DNA of 64,000 bases, taken from NCBI GenBank assembly GCA_043777675.1, contig JAYWHR010000051.1, forward strand, positions 44,554-108,553, in the 5' to 3' direction. A program made the translations under genes and the position numbers. Under the pieces are notes generated by a model, which searched no databases, was not told the origin of the DNA, and saw nothing but the letters and a program-made list of their open reading frames with translations. Each line of letters begins with the position of its first letter. Within the stretch, counting starts at the first letter, position 1. The DNA is from JANMDU01 sp043777675 (GTDB lineage: Bacteria; Pseudomonadota; Gammaproteobacteria; Burkholderiales; Burkholderiaceae_C). Below, in pieces: positions 33,181-40,857 of this stretch.

Positions 33181-33984
33181 TCAAATCCAAGCCTTGAGAT
33201 ACTCATCCCAATGCGACTCTTTGGGCGCTAGATCGGCTAGGGTGGATTTGACGAAGGTGATCTCGTCGTCGTATTCTTTTTCTGTCAGGCCGCCGCGCAT
33301 TTTTTGGAAGCGACAGTAGAGCAAATAGGTGTTCATCACATCGGTTTCGCAGTAGCGTCGGATGTCATCCGTGCCGCCGGCGAGATACGCTTCATACACT
33401 TTGCTACCATCCATGCCGAGCTTGCCGGGGAAGCCGCAGAGCTTGGCCATGGCGTCTAGCGGCGCGTTAGCTTTGGGCTGATACATGGCGAGTAAATCCA
33501 TCATGTCTAAGTGGCGCAAATGGTAGCGTGAGATGTAGTTGTTCCACTTGAATTCGCGCGAGTCATGATCGCCGCCATCGCCCATGTCCCAGTATTTGGG
33601 GGCGGTTGCACCGTGGATCATGCCTCGGTAATGCAATACCGGTAGATCGAAGCCGCCGCCGTTCCAGCTGACCAGCTGGGGCACATGCTTCTCCAAGCGG
33701 CCGAAAAACTGTTGAATGATTTTGGCTTCACTGGCATCGTCTCGGTCAACAAAGCTATGAATGCGCAGGCCTTCGGCGTTGCGGAAGACGACGCTGATGC
33801 ACAGGATGCGCTGCAGGTGCAGGGGCATGAAATCTGATTTGTTGGCGGCTTTGCGCTCCTGCGCCCACATGGCATGCACTTGAGGGTCGGTGAGCGATGT
33901 GTCGTATTCGCCCAAGGCGCGCAGGCCCTTCACATCGGGGATGCTTTCGATGTCAAACACCATTACCGGCCATGCCATGCTCAT
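33181..33984 (-). CDS. Predicted 3'-5' exonuclease related to PolB exonuclease domain
   Basis: Protein of 267 residues of the DNA_pol_B_exo2 type (DnaQ-like fold). Exo I motif MVFDIESIPD carries the Asp-x-Glu pair. Exo II is in LVSWNGGGFDLPVLHYR, and Exo III in RRYCETDVMNTYLLYCRF. The DMMDLLAMYQ and LCGFPGK elements also fit the family. Start at 33984 or at the second Met (33978). In vivo role not established; probably nucleic-acid processing. It sits where rpoS often follows nlpD in related genomes, separated from nlpD by a dispersed repeat copy. Confidence 0.85.
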   Translation of the reverse strand: MSMAWPVMVFDIESIPDVKGLRALGEYDTSLTDPQVHAMWAQERKAANKSDFMPLHLQRILCISVVFRNAEGLRIHSFVDRDDASEAKIIQQFFGRLEKHVPQLVSWNGGGFDLPVLHYRGMIHGATAPKYWDMGDGGDHDSREFKWNNYISRYHLRHLDMMDLLAMYQPKANAPLDAMAKLCGFPGKLGMDGSKVYEAYLAGGTDDIRRYCETDVMNTYLLYCRFQKMRGGLTEKEYDDEITFVKSTLADLAPKESHWDEYLKAWI

Positions 33985-33993
33985 ACCCTCTGT

Positions 33994-34067
33994 GCTATAT
34001 ATTCGATAGCACTCTACGCATATTCTATGCCGGCAAAGTGCTCAAAAAGCTTTGAAAACCGCTTAAA
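33994..34067 (+). repeat. Dispersed hairpin repeat, copy 9 (intergenic)
   Basis: GCTATATATTCGATAGCACT, then CTACGCATATTCTATGCCGGC and the tail CTCAAAAAGCTTTGAAAAC. One of the best preserved copies; it fills the whole gap between the exonuclease start and the end of nlpD. Confidence 0.88.
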
Positions 34068-34069
34068 AA

Positions 34070-35092
34070 TCAACGAGGAAGGAAGCGCAAAGGATCCACG
34101 GGCTTGCCTTGACGGCGGATTTCAAAATGCAGCTTGGTGCGGTCGCTATCTGAATTGCCCATTTCGGCGATTTTTTGACCTTTGCGCACAGTTTGGTCTT
34201 CTTTAACCAAGAGGGTCTGGTTGTGGGCGTAGGCGGTGAGGTAGGTGTTGTTGTGTTTAAGGATCACCAGATTGCCATAACCGCGCAGGCCAGCGCCGGC
34301 ATAAACCACGCGGCCATCGCCTGCAGCAAGGATGGGGTCGCCCAGCTTGCCGCTGATACCGACGCCTTTGTTGCTCACTTCGTCAAAGCGCGCCACGATA
34401 TTGCTTGCGCCACCCGTTACGGGCCAAATCCAAGCAACATCTTCATCGCTGGGCGACGATGCGGGCGGTAGGGGAGTGCTGGCAGCAGGAACGGGCAACG
34501 GCGTGACAGAAGGTGCAGATGCAGTACGTGTGCTTGCGCCAGCACTTGGTGCAGGTAGGCTGGTGCCTGTGATGGCGGATGGCGAGCTCACGGGGCGGGT
34601 GATCACGCCTTCGCTGGCAGGCGCAGAAGCTGGCGCTGCAGCAGGAGGCAGAGGCGCTGCGGCCACCGCGGCTGTGCCTGGTGGAACAATGCGGATGACT
34701 TGCCCGACTTCGAGGATATTGGGGTTATCGATGTTGTTCCAGCGCGCAATATCACGCCAGCTTTGGCCGGTTTCCAGACCGATGCGGATCATTGTGTCGC
34801 CGGGGCGAACAGCGTAGTAGCCAGGTTTGCCTGAATTCTCGATGCCCGGGGGCAATTTCGCGGCGGTGCCCGAGGTGCCGGTGGGGATGCTGCCGATGCT
34901 GCCCACGGGAGCTGGTGTGGGTGATGCGCCCTGATTGCGGCCCGACATGCTTCCACGGTCTTCAACGGGGGCTGCGCCACCCGGAGCGCGTGAGGCGCAG
35001 CCAGTGATCAGGGCGAGAGCTGCCATGGCAGCCAGCACATGGCATCTGCTAAAGGTGCGGCTGATTTTTAGAGCTGTTTTTTTGGGTGTCAT
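34070..35092 (-). CDS. nlpD: NlpD-like LysM/M23 lipoprotein, probable amidase activator
   Basis: Outer-membrane lipoprotein of about 340 residues that activates cell-wall amidases during division. Lipobox LITGCAS near residue 31. LysM domain YYAVRPGDTMIRIGLETGQS (about 90-140), then a Pro/Ala/Ser-rich linker, then an M23 domain from WPVTGGASNIVARF onward. The metal-binding His residues of active M23 peptidases are lost (KGVGISGK and KLHFEIR remain), as in other NlpD activators. The second Met (35092) is preferred because AAGGGA lies about 8 bp ahead of it. Part of the surE-pcm-nlpD set. Confidence 0.9.
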   Translation of the reverse strand: MTPKKTALKISRTFSRCHVLAAMAALALITGCASRAPGGAAPVEDRGSMSGRNQGASPTPAPVGSIGSIPTGTSGTAAKLPPGIENSGKPGYYAVRPGDTMIRIGLETGQSWRDIARWNNIDNPNILEVGQVIRIVPPGTAAVAAAPLPPAAAPASAPASEGVITRPVSSPSAITGTSLPAPSAGASTRTASAPSVTPLPVPAASTPLPPASSPSDEDVAWIWPVTGGASNIVARFDEVSNKGVGISGKLGDPILAAGDGRVVYAGAGLRGYGNLVILKHNNTYLTAYAHNQTLLVKEDQTVRKGQKIAEMGNSDSDRTKLHFEIRRQGKPVDPLRFLPR

Positions 35093-35121
35093 CGTCATAT
35101 TCCCTTGTACTGCGCGTATCT

Positions 35122-35991
35122 TTACGCTACCCCTGATTTTAGAGGCACAAACAAAACACTTTCCAAAACAGTTTGCTTCAAGCCACGTGCGGTTTTCTCG
35201 ACGACAACCAGCGATTGGGCAGCGCTCTTGCCGCTATAAGTCACCGTAGGCGCAATGATGCGCCCACCCACGGCGAGCTGATCTACCCAAGATTGCGGAA
35301 TAGCCTCGCCGCCCGCAGCTGCAATGATGCCCGCATAGGGCGCACCGCTGGGCGCACCCAGCATGCCATCGCCGAGCAACAAATGCAAATTCGGTGCAGC
35401 CAAATGGCGCACATTCACCAAAGCTTTGTCATACAAGCCGCGCAAACGCTCGATGCTATAGACCTCTTTGCACAGCAGTGCGAGGATGGCCGCTTGATAG
35501 CCGCAGCCTGAGCCGATCTCCAGCACGCGGCCCATTTTGCCTTGGCTATCCAGCGCCGCGCCTTCGCGCAGCAGCGCAATCATCCTTGCGACCACATTGG
35601 GCTTAGAGATCGTTTGCCCGAGGCCGATCGGCAGGCTCGTGTCTTCATAAGCTTGTCCAGCCAGCGCGGTGTCGACAAAACGGTGGCGCTCAATCGCATT
35701 CATGGCGTGCAGTACGGCTTGATCTTGAATGCCGCCTTCTGCAAGCAGTTTGACCATGCGCATGCGCATGGCGGCGCTATCCATGCCGAAACCTTGTGCG
35801 GCTATCGAAAATGGATTTTTCTGCGCGTTTTTAAGACTTTTTGAGGGGCTAGCCGGCGTAGAATCTGCGTAAGATGCTCTCATTTTAGGAGCGAAAGATA
35901 TGCTGGTGTATGCGGCTAAAGATGGCTTAGCGCCTGTTTGAGGCATGCCGCTGGGCAGGCGGGCCGGGAAACTCGGTCTCTGAATCGACAT
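35122..35991 (-). CDS. pcm: Protein-L-isoaspartate O-methyltransferase
   Basis: Repairs isoaspartyl damage in proteins with S-adenosylmethionine. The catalytic part starts around residue 70 (MDSAAMRMRMVKLL) with the active-site region FVDTALAGQAYEDTSLPIG and the SAM motif VLEIGSGCGYQAAILA. Ahead of it is a 69-residue tail without family match, rich in Ser, Pro, Ala and Lys; a dispersed repeat copy encodes MRASYADSTPASPSKSLKN within it. Translation could begin at 35991 (15 bp after surE) or at the ATG at 35784. Long N-terminal tails are usual for this enzyme in Burkholderiales, so the full frame is kept. Operon with surE and nlpD. Confidence 0.9.
   Translation of the reverse strand: MSIQRPSFPARLPSGMPQTGAKPSLAAYTSISFAPKMRASYADSTPASPSKSLKNAQKNPFSIAAQGFGMDSAAMRMRMVKLLAEGGIQDQAVLHAMNAIERHRFVDTALAGQAYEDTSLPIGLGQTISKPNVVARMIALLREGAALDSQGKMGRVLEIGSGCGYQAAILALLCKEVYSIERLRGLYDKALVNVRHLAAPNLHLLLGDGMLGAPSGAPYAGIIAAAGGEAIPQSWVDQLAVGGRIIAPTVTYSGKSAAQSLVVVEKTARGLKQTVLESVLFVPLKSGVA
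35824..35888 (-). repeat. Dispersed hairpin repeat, copy 10 (inside the pcm N-terminal tail)
   Basis: In the direction of pcm: AAAATGAGAGCATCTTACGC, then AGATTCTACGCCGGCTAGCC and the tail CTCAAAAAGTCTTAAAAAC. It is read in the same frame as in sco1 and ldcA (…ACG CCG GCT…) and makes up roughly a third of the tail. Confidence 0.78.
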
Positions 35992-36006
35992 GGCCTTTTT
36001 GTCGTT

Positions 36007-36783
36007 TTAGCTTGCGGCCAGCGCTGAACGCTTGACCCAAGCATCCAGCCGAGCATGGTCGGTTAAATCCACTTGCAGCGGTGTAATCGTGACGTGCCCA
36101 GCAGCCGCAGCTTCAAAATCCGTACCTGGCCCACTGTCAGCCACCGCGCCCGCAGCGCCGATCCAATACATCGTCTCGCCGCGTGGGCTCGTTTGCTGCT
36201 CCACCGGCTCGGCAGCATGTCGGCGGCCTAAGCGGCATACTTTGGGTTCTTTGATCATGCTGCGCGGCAAATTAGGAATATTCACATTGAGGAGCCAAGC
36301 GCCATTCGTGCCAGATGCGCCGGGCAAGCTGACTGGCTGCTGCGCAAATTTGCATACCAAGTCACGTGCCACATGCGCCGCATCCTGCAAATGCGCCCAG
36401 CCTTTCTCAGTCTGTGAAAAGGCCAAAGCACGAATGCCAAACAAATAGCCCTCCATCGCCGCGCCCACCGTGCCGCTATAAATCGTATCGTCGCCCATGT
36501 TCGCACCATTGTTGATGCCCGAGACGACGAGGTCCGGCTTGTAATCCAAGAGCCCCGTGAGTGCGATGTGCACGCAATCGGCCGGCGTGCCGTTCACATA
36601 GCGAAAGCCATTGGCCGCGCGGTAGACGTAAAGCGGGCTGTGCAGCGTGAGCGCATTTGATTTGGCGCTATTGTTGTACTCCGGCGCAATCACCTCGACC
36701 TCAGCCACTGTTTTCAAAGCCTCATACAAAGCCACAATTCCTGCAGCTTGGTAACCGTCGTCGTTGCAAATCAAAATTTTCAT
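36007..36783 (-). CDS. surE: 5'/3'-nucleotidase SurE
   Basis: Metal-dependent nucleotide and exopolyphosphate phosphatase linked to stationary-phase survival. 258 residues starting MKILICNDDGYQAAGIVALY with the metal-binding Asn-Asp-Asp. Further motifs: APEYNNSAKSNALTL, VNGTPADCVHIAL and VVSGINNGANMGDDTIYSGT. First gene of surE-pcm-nlpD; pcm starts 15 bp after its stop. Confidence 0.95.
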   Translation of the reverse strand: MKILICNDDGYQAAGIVALYEALKTVAEVEVIAPEYNNSAKSNALTLHSPLYVYRAANGFRYVNGTPADCVHIALTGLLDYKPDLVVSGINNGANMGDDTIYSGTVGAAMEGYLFGIRALAFSQTEKGWAHLQDAAHVARDLVCKFAQQPVSLPGASGTNGAWLLNVNIPNLPRSMIKEPKVCRLGRRHAAEPVEQQTSPRGETMYWIGAAGAVADSGPGTDFEAAAAGHVTITPLQVDLTDHARLDAWVKRSALAAS

Positions 36784-36868
36784 GGTTTGATTCTAAGGTG
36801 ACAAGTTAGCTACAGTGACATCTTTTCTGCGCCTAAGATGGCGCTACTACATTCAAAGGAGATTCATC

Positions 36869-37876
36869 ATGCAAGCTTGGCTCTGTGAAACCCCCACCGG
36901 CGTGGATGCCCTGACTTGGAAAGAGCTGCCCACGCCGGCGCCAAAAGCTGGTGAGGTACGCGTTGCCATTAAGGCGGCGAGCTTGAATTTCCCGGATACG
37001 CTCATTGTGCAAAACAAATACCAATTCAAGCCCCCGCTGCCTTTTGTGCCCGGCTCTGAGTTTGCCGGCGTGGTGGAGGCAATAGGTGAGGGTGTAGCGC
37101 ATTTGAAAATCGGCCAATCGGTGATTTGCCTGCATGGCACCGGCGGCTTCGCCACGCACGCCGTGCTGCCCGCGATGCTGGCGCTCCCCATGCCCGAAGG
37201 CTTTACTTATGAAGATGCCGCATCGCTTTTGATGACTTATGCCACCACAATCCATGCGCTGCTTGATCGTGGGCAACTCAAAGCAGGCGAAACCGTGCTG
37301 ATCCTTGGCGCAGCAGGTGGTGTGGGCACGGCGGCGATTCAGATTGCTAAGGCGGCAGGTGCAAAAGTCATTGCCGCTGCTTCGAGCGAGGATAAATGCG
37401 CAGCCGTGAAAGCCATCGGCGCAGATGTGGCTATCAACTACGGCGCGTTCACTGACCCTGAGCAGTTCTCTGCCCAACTGCGCGAAGCGATCAAAGCAGC
37501 CTGCGAAAGCGTCGCAAGCAAAGCGCCCGATGTGGTCTACGACCCCATCGGAGGACAATTTGCAGAGCCCGTTTTCCGCTCTATCGCTTGGCGCGGCCGC
37601 TACCTAGTGATCGGCTTCGCCAGCGGCCCGATCCCAGCTCTCCCATTCAATCTCGCCCTGCTAAAAGGCGCAAGTATCGTCGGCGTCTTCTGGGGCGATT
37701 TCACCAAACGCGAGCCTAAAGCCTTTATGAAAGACTACAAACAACTCGCCAATTGGTATGCAGGCGGCCAAATCAAACCCGTGATTGACCGCACGATGCC
37801 GATGGCAGAGCTCAAGGCGGCGTATGCGCATATGGCAACGCGGGGGGTGAAGGGCAAAGTGGTGATGGTGAATTGA
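36869..37876 (+). CDS. Zinc-independent NADPH:quinone oxidoreductase (MDR superfamily)
   Basis: Cytosolic oxidoreductase of 335 residues. The N-terminal GroES-like half has FVPGSEFAGVVEAIGEGV; the Rossmann half has VLILGAAGGVGTAAIQIAK at about residue 145. No structural zinc cysteines are visible, as in the quinone oxidoreductase branch. A strong ribosome site (AAAGGAG) lies about 8 bp before the ATG at 36869; the longer frame upstream has none. The physiological substrate is unknown (quinones or enoyl compounds). Divergent from surE. Confidence 0.88.
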   Translation: MQAWLCETPTGVDALTWKELPTPAPKAGEVRVAIKAASLNFPDTLIVQNKYQFKPPLPFVPGSEFAGVVEAIGEGVAHLKIGQSVICLHGTGGFATHAVLPAMLALPMPEGFTYEDAASLLMTYATTIHALLDRGQLKAGETVLILGAAGGVGTAAIQIAKAAGAKVIAAASSEDKCAAVKAIGADVAINYGAFTDPEQFSAQLREAIKAACESVASKAPDVVYDPIGGQFAEPVFRSIAWRGRYLVIGFASGPIPALPFNLALLKGASIVGVFWGDFTKREPKAFMKDYKQLANWYAGGQIKPVIDRTMPMAELKAAYAHMATRGVKGKVVMVN

Positions 37877-38043
37877 TTGAACAGTTTGCTGCCCTTGCGG
37901 TCACAAAAATTGCGTTATCACATGAAAACTGTAATTTTAAGAATGTAAAACGCATTGATGCAGTTATAACGTTTCAGCATGCGTAACCGAGATATCATGT
38001 CACATTTAGAAACACGTCAACACATAACATTTTTCACGGTCTC

Positions 38044-40683
38044 ATGCGCAAATTCATTCAGCGAGTTTTGATTGCATTACTTATAGTGACTTGGGGTGCG
38101 ATACATGCCCAAGTACCTACACGCTGGGCTATCAATGGTGGCTTTGAAGACTTTATTATTAATGGAATTTATACGGCAGGTGGGGTTGGTCCAGGGCTTT
38201 TGAGCACGAATTGCGCTCCAAACAATCGACCCGCTGCGCCGGCAAACGGCTATAACGGGTTTGTCGCCACCATTAACAACAACAGTAACCCGATTGTCCA
38301 AGTGGCTGGATGGCGCTCTACTGACGGCAATGCCGTTAACGCGGCATTGGGCATCAGCACTGCTGGTGTTCCCGGTGGATTCAATAATTGCAATACGATC
38401 AATAATTCCAGTGGATGGGCCGAGATTTTTCAAGGGGATACCACGGGAACGGGTGGCGTAGCGCAAGCTGGCCTCTATTACAACCACAACAATCCCGGTG
38501 CAGAAGCACGCACCTACCAGCAGCTTTGCATCTTGCCAAACGATACGCCCTATTACGGCATATCAGTGAGAGGGCGTAACGATATTAACGAACGCATCGC
38601 TTTAGGTATTTGGACGCAAGCAAACTCTGGCGTATTTGCCAACTCTACCGCCGCCAGTGTTGCAGGCAATGCTGTTGGAGGCAACCAGTTCGCAGTAGAT
38701 CTGGCGATAACGAGTAGAACGGCGTGGACAAACGCAACTAAAGCGACCAATCCATTTCCCGGCTTGGTCGGGGCAAACTCACAAATACCTAACACGTGGA
38801 CGGGTGGTATTTACGGCGTGGGCATGCAGTCGTCTAACGGCTCGGGTGGCGGAGCGGGCAACTTTGCTGGCAATCCGTTAGAGGGTGGTTTTGGAGACAG
38901 TTTTTTCTGGGACATTTCGCCGCTGATTGATTTAGCCGGTTTTACATCGACGCCTGCAACCACTGTGACAGCTGCGACGGTCGTTGAGGGAAACACAACA
39001 ACCTTGGGTGTCCGCGTGAACGGCCGATTGCGCACAGCCGCCTCCGCTATTCTTCGATACGATGCCACTATTGCCAATCGCGCTATTCCAGGCATCGATT
39101 ACACAATCGGTGCTGCAAACCGTGGCTCGGCCACGCTCTACACCACGACGCAGACCGTTGCTTTCGGAACGGGGACGATCAATGTGTTTCCGGGTGACAT
39201 CAAACTCGATTTGCCCACTGGCGATTACGATCCCAATAGAAATGGCACACAGACGATTGGCGGATTTATAACGATTCCATTCGATCTCATCAATGACGCC
39301 GTGATCGAAAATGCTGAAAATCTTCGCTACACATTGGGCAATACGGCAGCTGTCTCTGGCACCGATGTAACCGATGTGACGGGAGGGGGTGATGCGCGCT
39401 TTGATACCGGGTTGGCGGTCAGTAAGGGCAACCAAAGTACCTTGTGTTCTGTGGCCAACAAAGCGGTTACCTTGCAAATCATCGATAACGACAAGCCTAC
39501 GCTTTCGAAAGCGTTTGCACAGAATTCGATCGCACTAGGCGGTACCGTGACCTTGATATTCACAATCAGCAGCCCGCAAGATCCTTCCGGAACCAACCGC
39601 GTCACCGCAACTTCGATCAATTTCACCGATAACGCACCCGGCACGGGTGCCAACGGTCTGCAGTTTGTTGCTGGCTCGCCCGTGACAACAAGTACCGGAT
39701 GCGTGGGCGGCACATTCAACACCAGCTTGACTTCCAGCTTCTCCGTCACAGGTGTAGGTGTGAGCAATTCGCCTTCACCTGGCACCACAACTTGCCAGAT
39801 CACCGTGCAGATGACTAATCGAGTCGGTAGCGCATTGAACACCGCATGCACGACACCCACCACTGGCCCAGCGAACTTCTTAAACACCAGCATCACCGGA
39901 ACTAACACGGCATCTATCGGTGGCACCACAACGGCCACTCTCTCACCTATTTCGGTAGCGGCTTGCTTGAATGTGGTCACGCCAGTGGATGTAGGCGTGA
40001 CGAAATCAATCACTCCAACCGCTGCTGCGAACGGTCAAACACTCGCTTTCACAATTACCTTTTTTAATAAAGGCCCTAATCCTGTGCCCTTGTCAGGTTT
40101 TGTGGATACGTTGCCAGCCCAAATCACAACCAATTTGGCTAACGTTACCTCATCTGTTACGGGCGCAGCGACGACCAGCAACTTCACCCTATTGGGCAGC
40201 ACATTCAGTGGCAGCCTAACCTTACCTGTGAATTCGACCGTCACCATTCGAATGGTGGCAACAGCGACAGCTGTCGTGGCAACTTACACCAACACTGTAG
40301 CTCTTCAATTAACCAACACAGTCGCTGACTCAACCCCAGGCGACTTAACAACCACTGCAGTCGGTTCCATATGGCCAGCTGCTAATTTACAGATCACTAA
40401 AACCAATGGCACACTGACTTTGGTCGCGGGCGCGACGACGGCTTACACAATAACTGTGAGTAATTTTGGGCCAGATGCCGCAAACAACGCGGTTCTGACC
40501 GATCCTGTAGTGCCTGGGCTGAGTTGCACATCGGCAGCCACTTGCACCGGCAGTGGCGGAGCCAGCTGTGCTGCCACAATTGCCGCGGCCACGTTGCAGG
40601 CGGGATATACCGTGCCCACATTCCCAGCTAACAGCACCATCACTGTGGTTTACAGCTGTGGCGTTCTAGCGACTGGGCAATAG
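38044..40683 (+). CDS. Large secreted protein with Calx-beta-like and DUF11 domains
   Basis: Exported protein of 879 residues with a Sec signal peptide (cleavage around IHAQ|VP, residue 24). Residues about 25-300 are Asn/Gly/Thr-rich and unlike anything I can name. A segment near 300-480 (TVVEGNTTTLGVRVNGRL, DGxxxENAENLRYTLG pattern) resembles a Calx-beta fold. Two or three DUF11-type beta domains follow (VDVGVTKSITPTAAANGQTL, about 640; NLQITKTNGTLTLVAGATTA, about 780). It stops abruptly at YSCGVLATGQ, without the IPTL-type or other anchor usual for such proteins. A paralogous end is found in the next gene. Likely a surface or matrix protein. Confidence 0.75.
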   Translation: MRKFIQRVLIALLIVTWGAIHAQVPTRWAINGGFEDFIINGIYTAGGVGPGLLSTNCAPNNRPAAPANGYNGFVATINNNSNPIVQVAGWRSTDGNAVNAALGISTAGVPGGFNNCNTINNSSGWAEIFQGDTTGTGGVAQAGLYYNHNNPGAEARTYQQLCILPNDTPYYGISVRGRNDINERIALGIWTQANSGVFANSTAASVAGNAVGGNQFAVDLAITSRTAWTNATKATNPFPGLVGANSQIPNTWTGGIYGVGMQSSNGSGGGAGNFAGNPLEGGFGDSFFWDISPLIDLAGFTSTPATTVTAATVVEGNTTTLGVRVNGRLRTAASAILRYDATIANRAIPGIDYTIGAANRGSATLYTTTQTVAFGTGTINVFPGDIKLDLPTGDYDPNRNGTQTIGGFITIPFDLINDAVIENAENLRYTLGNTAAVSGTDVTDVTGGGDARFDTGLAVSKGNQSTLCSVANKAVTLQIIDNDKPTLSKAFAQNSIALGGTVTLIFTISSPQDPSGTNRVTATSINFTDNAPGTGANGLQFVAGSPVTTSTGCVGGTFNTSLTSSFSVTGVGVSNSPSPGTTTCQITVQMTNRVGSALNTACTTPTTGPANFLNTSITGTNTASIGGTTTATLSPISVAACLNVVTPVDVGVTKSITPTAAANGQTLAFTITFFNKGPNPVPLSGFVDTLPAQITTNLANVTSSVTGAATTSNFTLLGSTFSGSLTLPVNSTVTIRMVATATAVVATYTNTVALQLTNTVADSTPGDLTTTAVGSIWPAANLQITKTNGTLTLVAGATTAYTITVSNFGPDAANNAVLTDPVVPGLSCTSAATCTGSGGASCAATIAAATLQAGYTVPTFPANSTITVVYSCGVLATGQ

Positions 40684-40857
40684 ATAAAAAACGAGGCTTT
40701 TCATGCTCTTGCGAACCATAGCTTGACTTGCGCAGCCGCGTGAGTTTGTTCACGTATCTGCTTGATACTTTGATACCAAAGTCGTAGATCATCAAAAATG
40801 TGACGGCGCATAAAAATTGCGCATATCATCTTCGCAAACAACAAGCTGGTGCGTTCA

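Noticed and set aside
33150..33184. TTGACA (33179-33184) with TATAAT (33150-33155), minus strand, as a consensus promoter for asd.
   Set aside because: The spacing is 23 bp, too long for a normal sigma-70 promoter; only the -10 may be real.
34290..34320. GCGCCGGCATAAACCACG in nlpD resembles the reverse end of the dispersed repeat.
   Set aside because: It encodes the conserved GDGRVVYAGAGLRGYG of M23 domains, and the rest of the repeat is absent.
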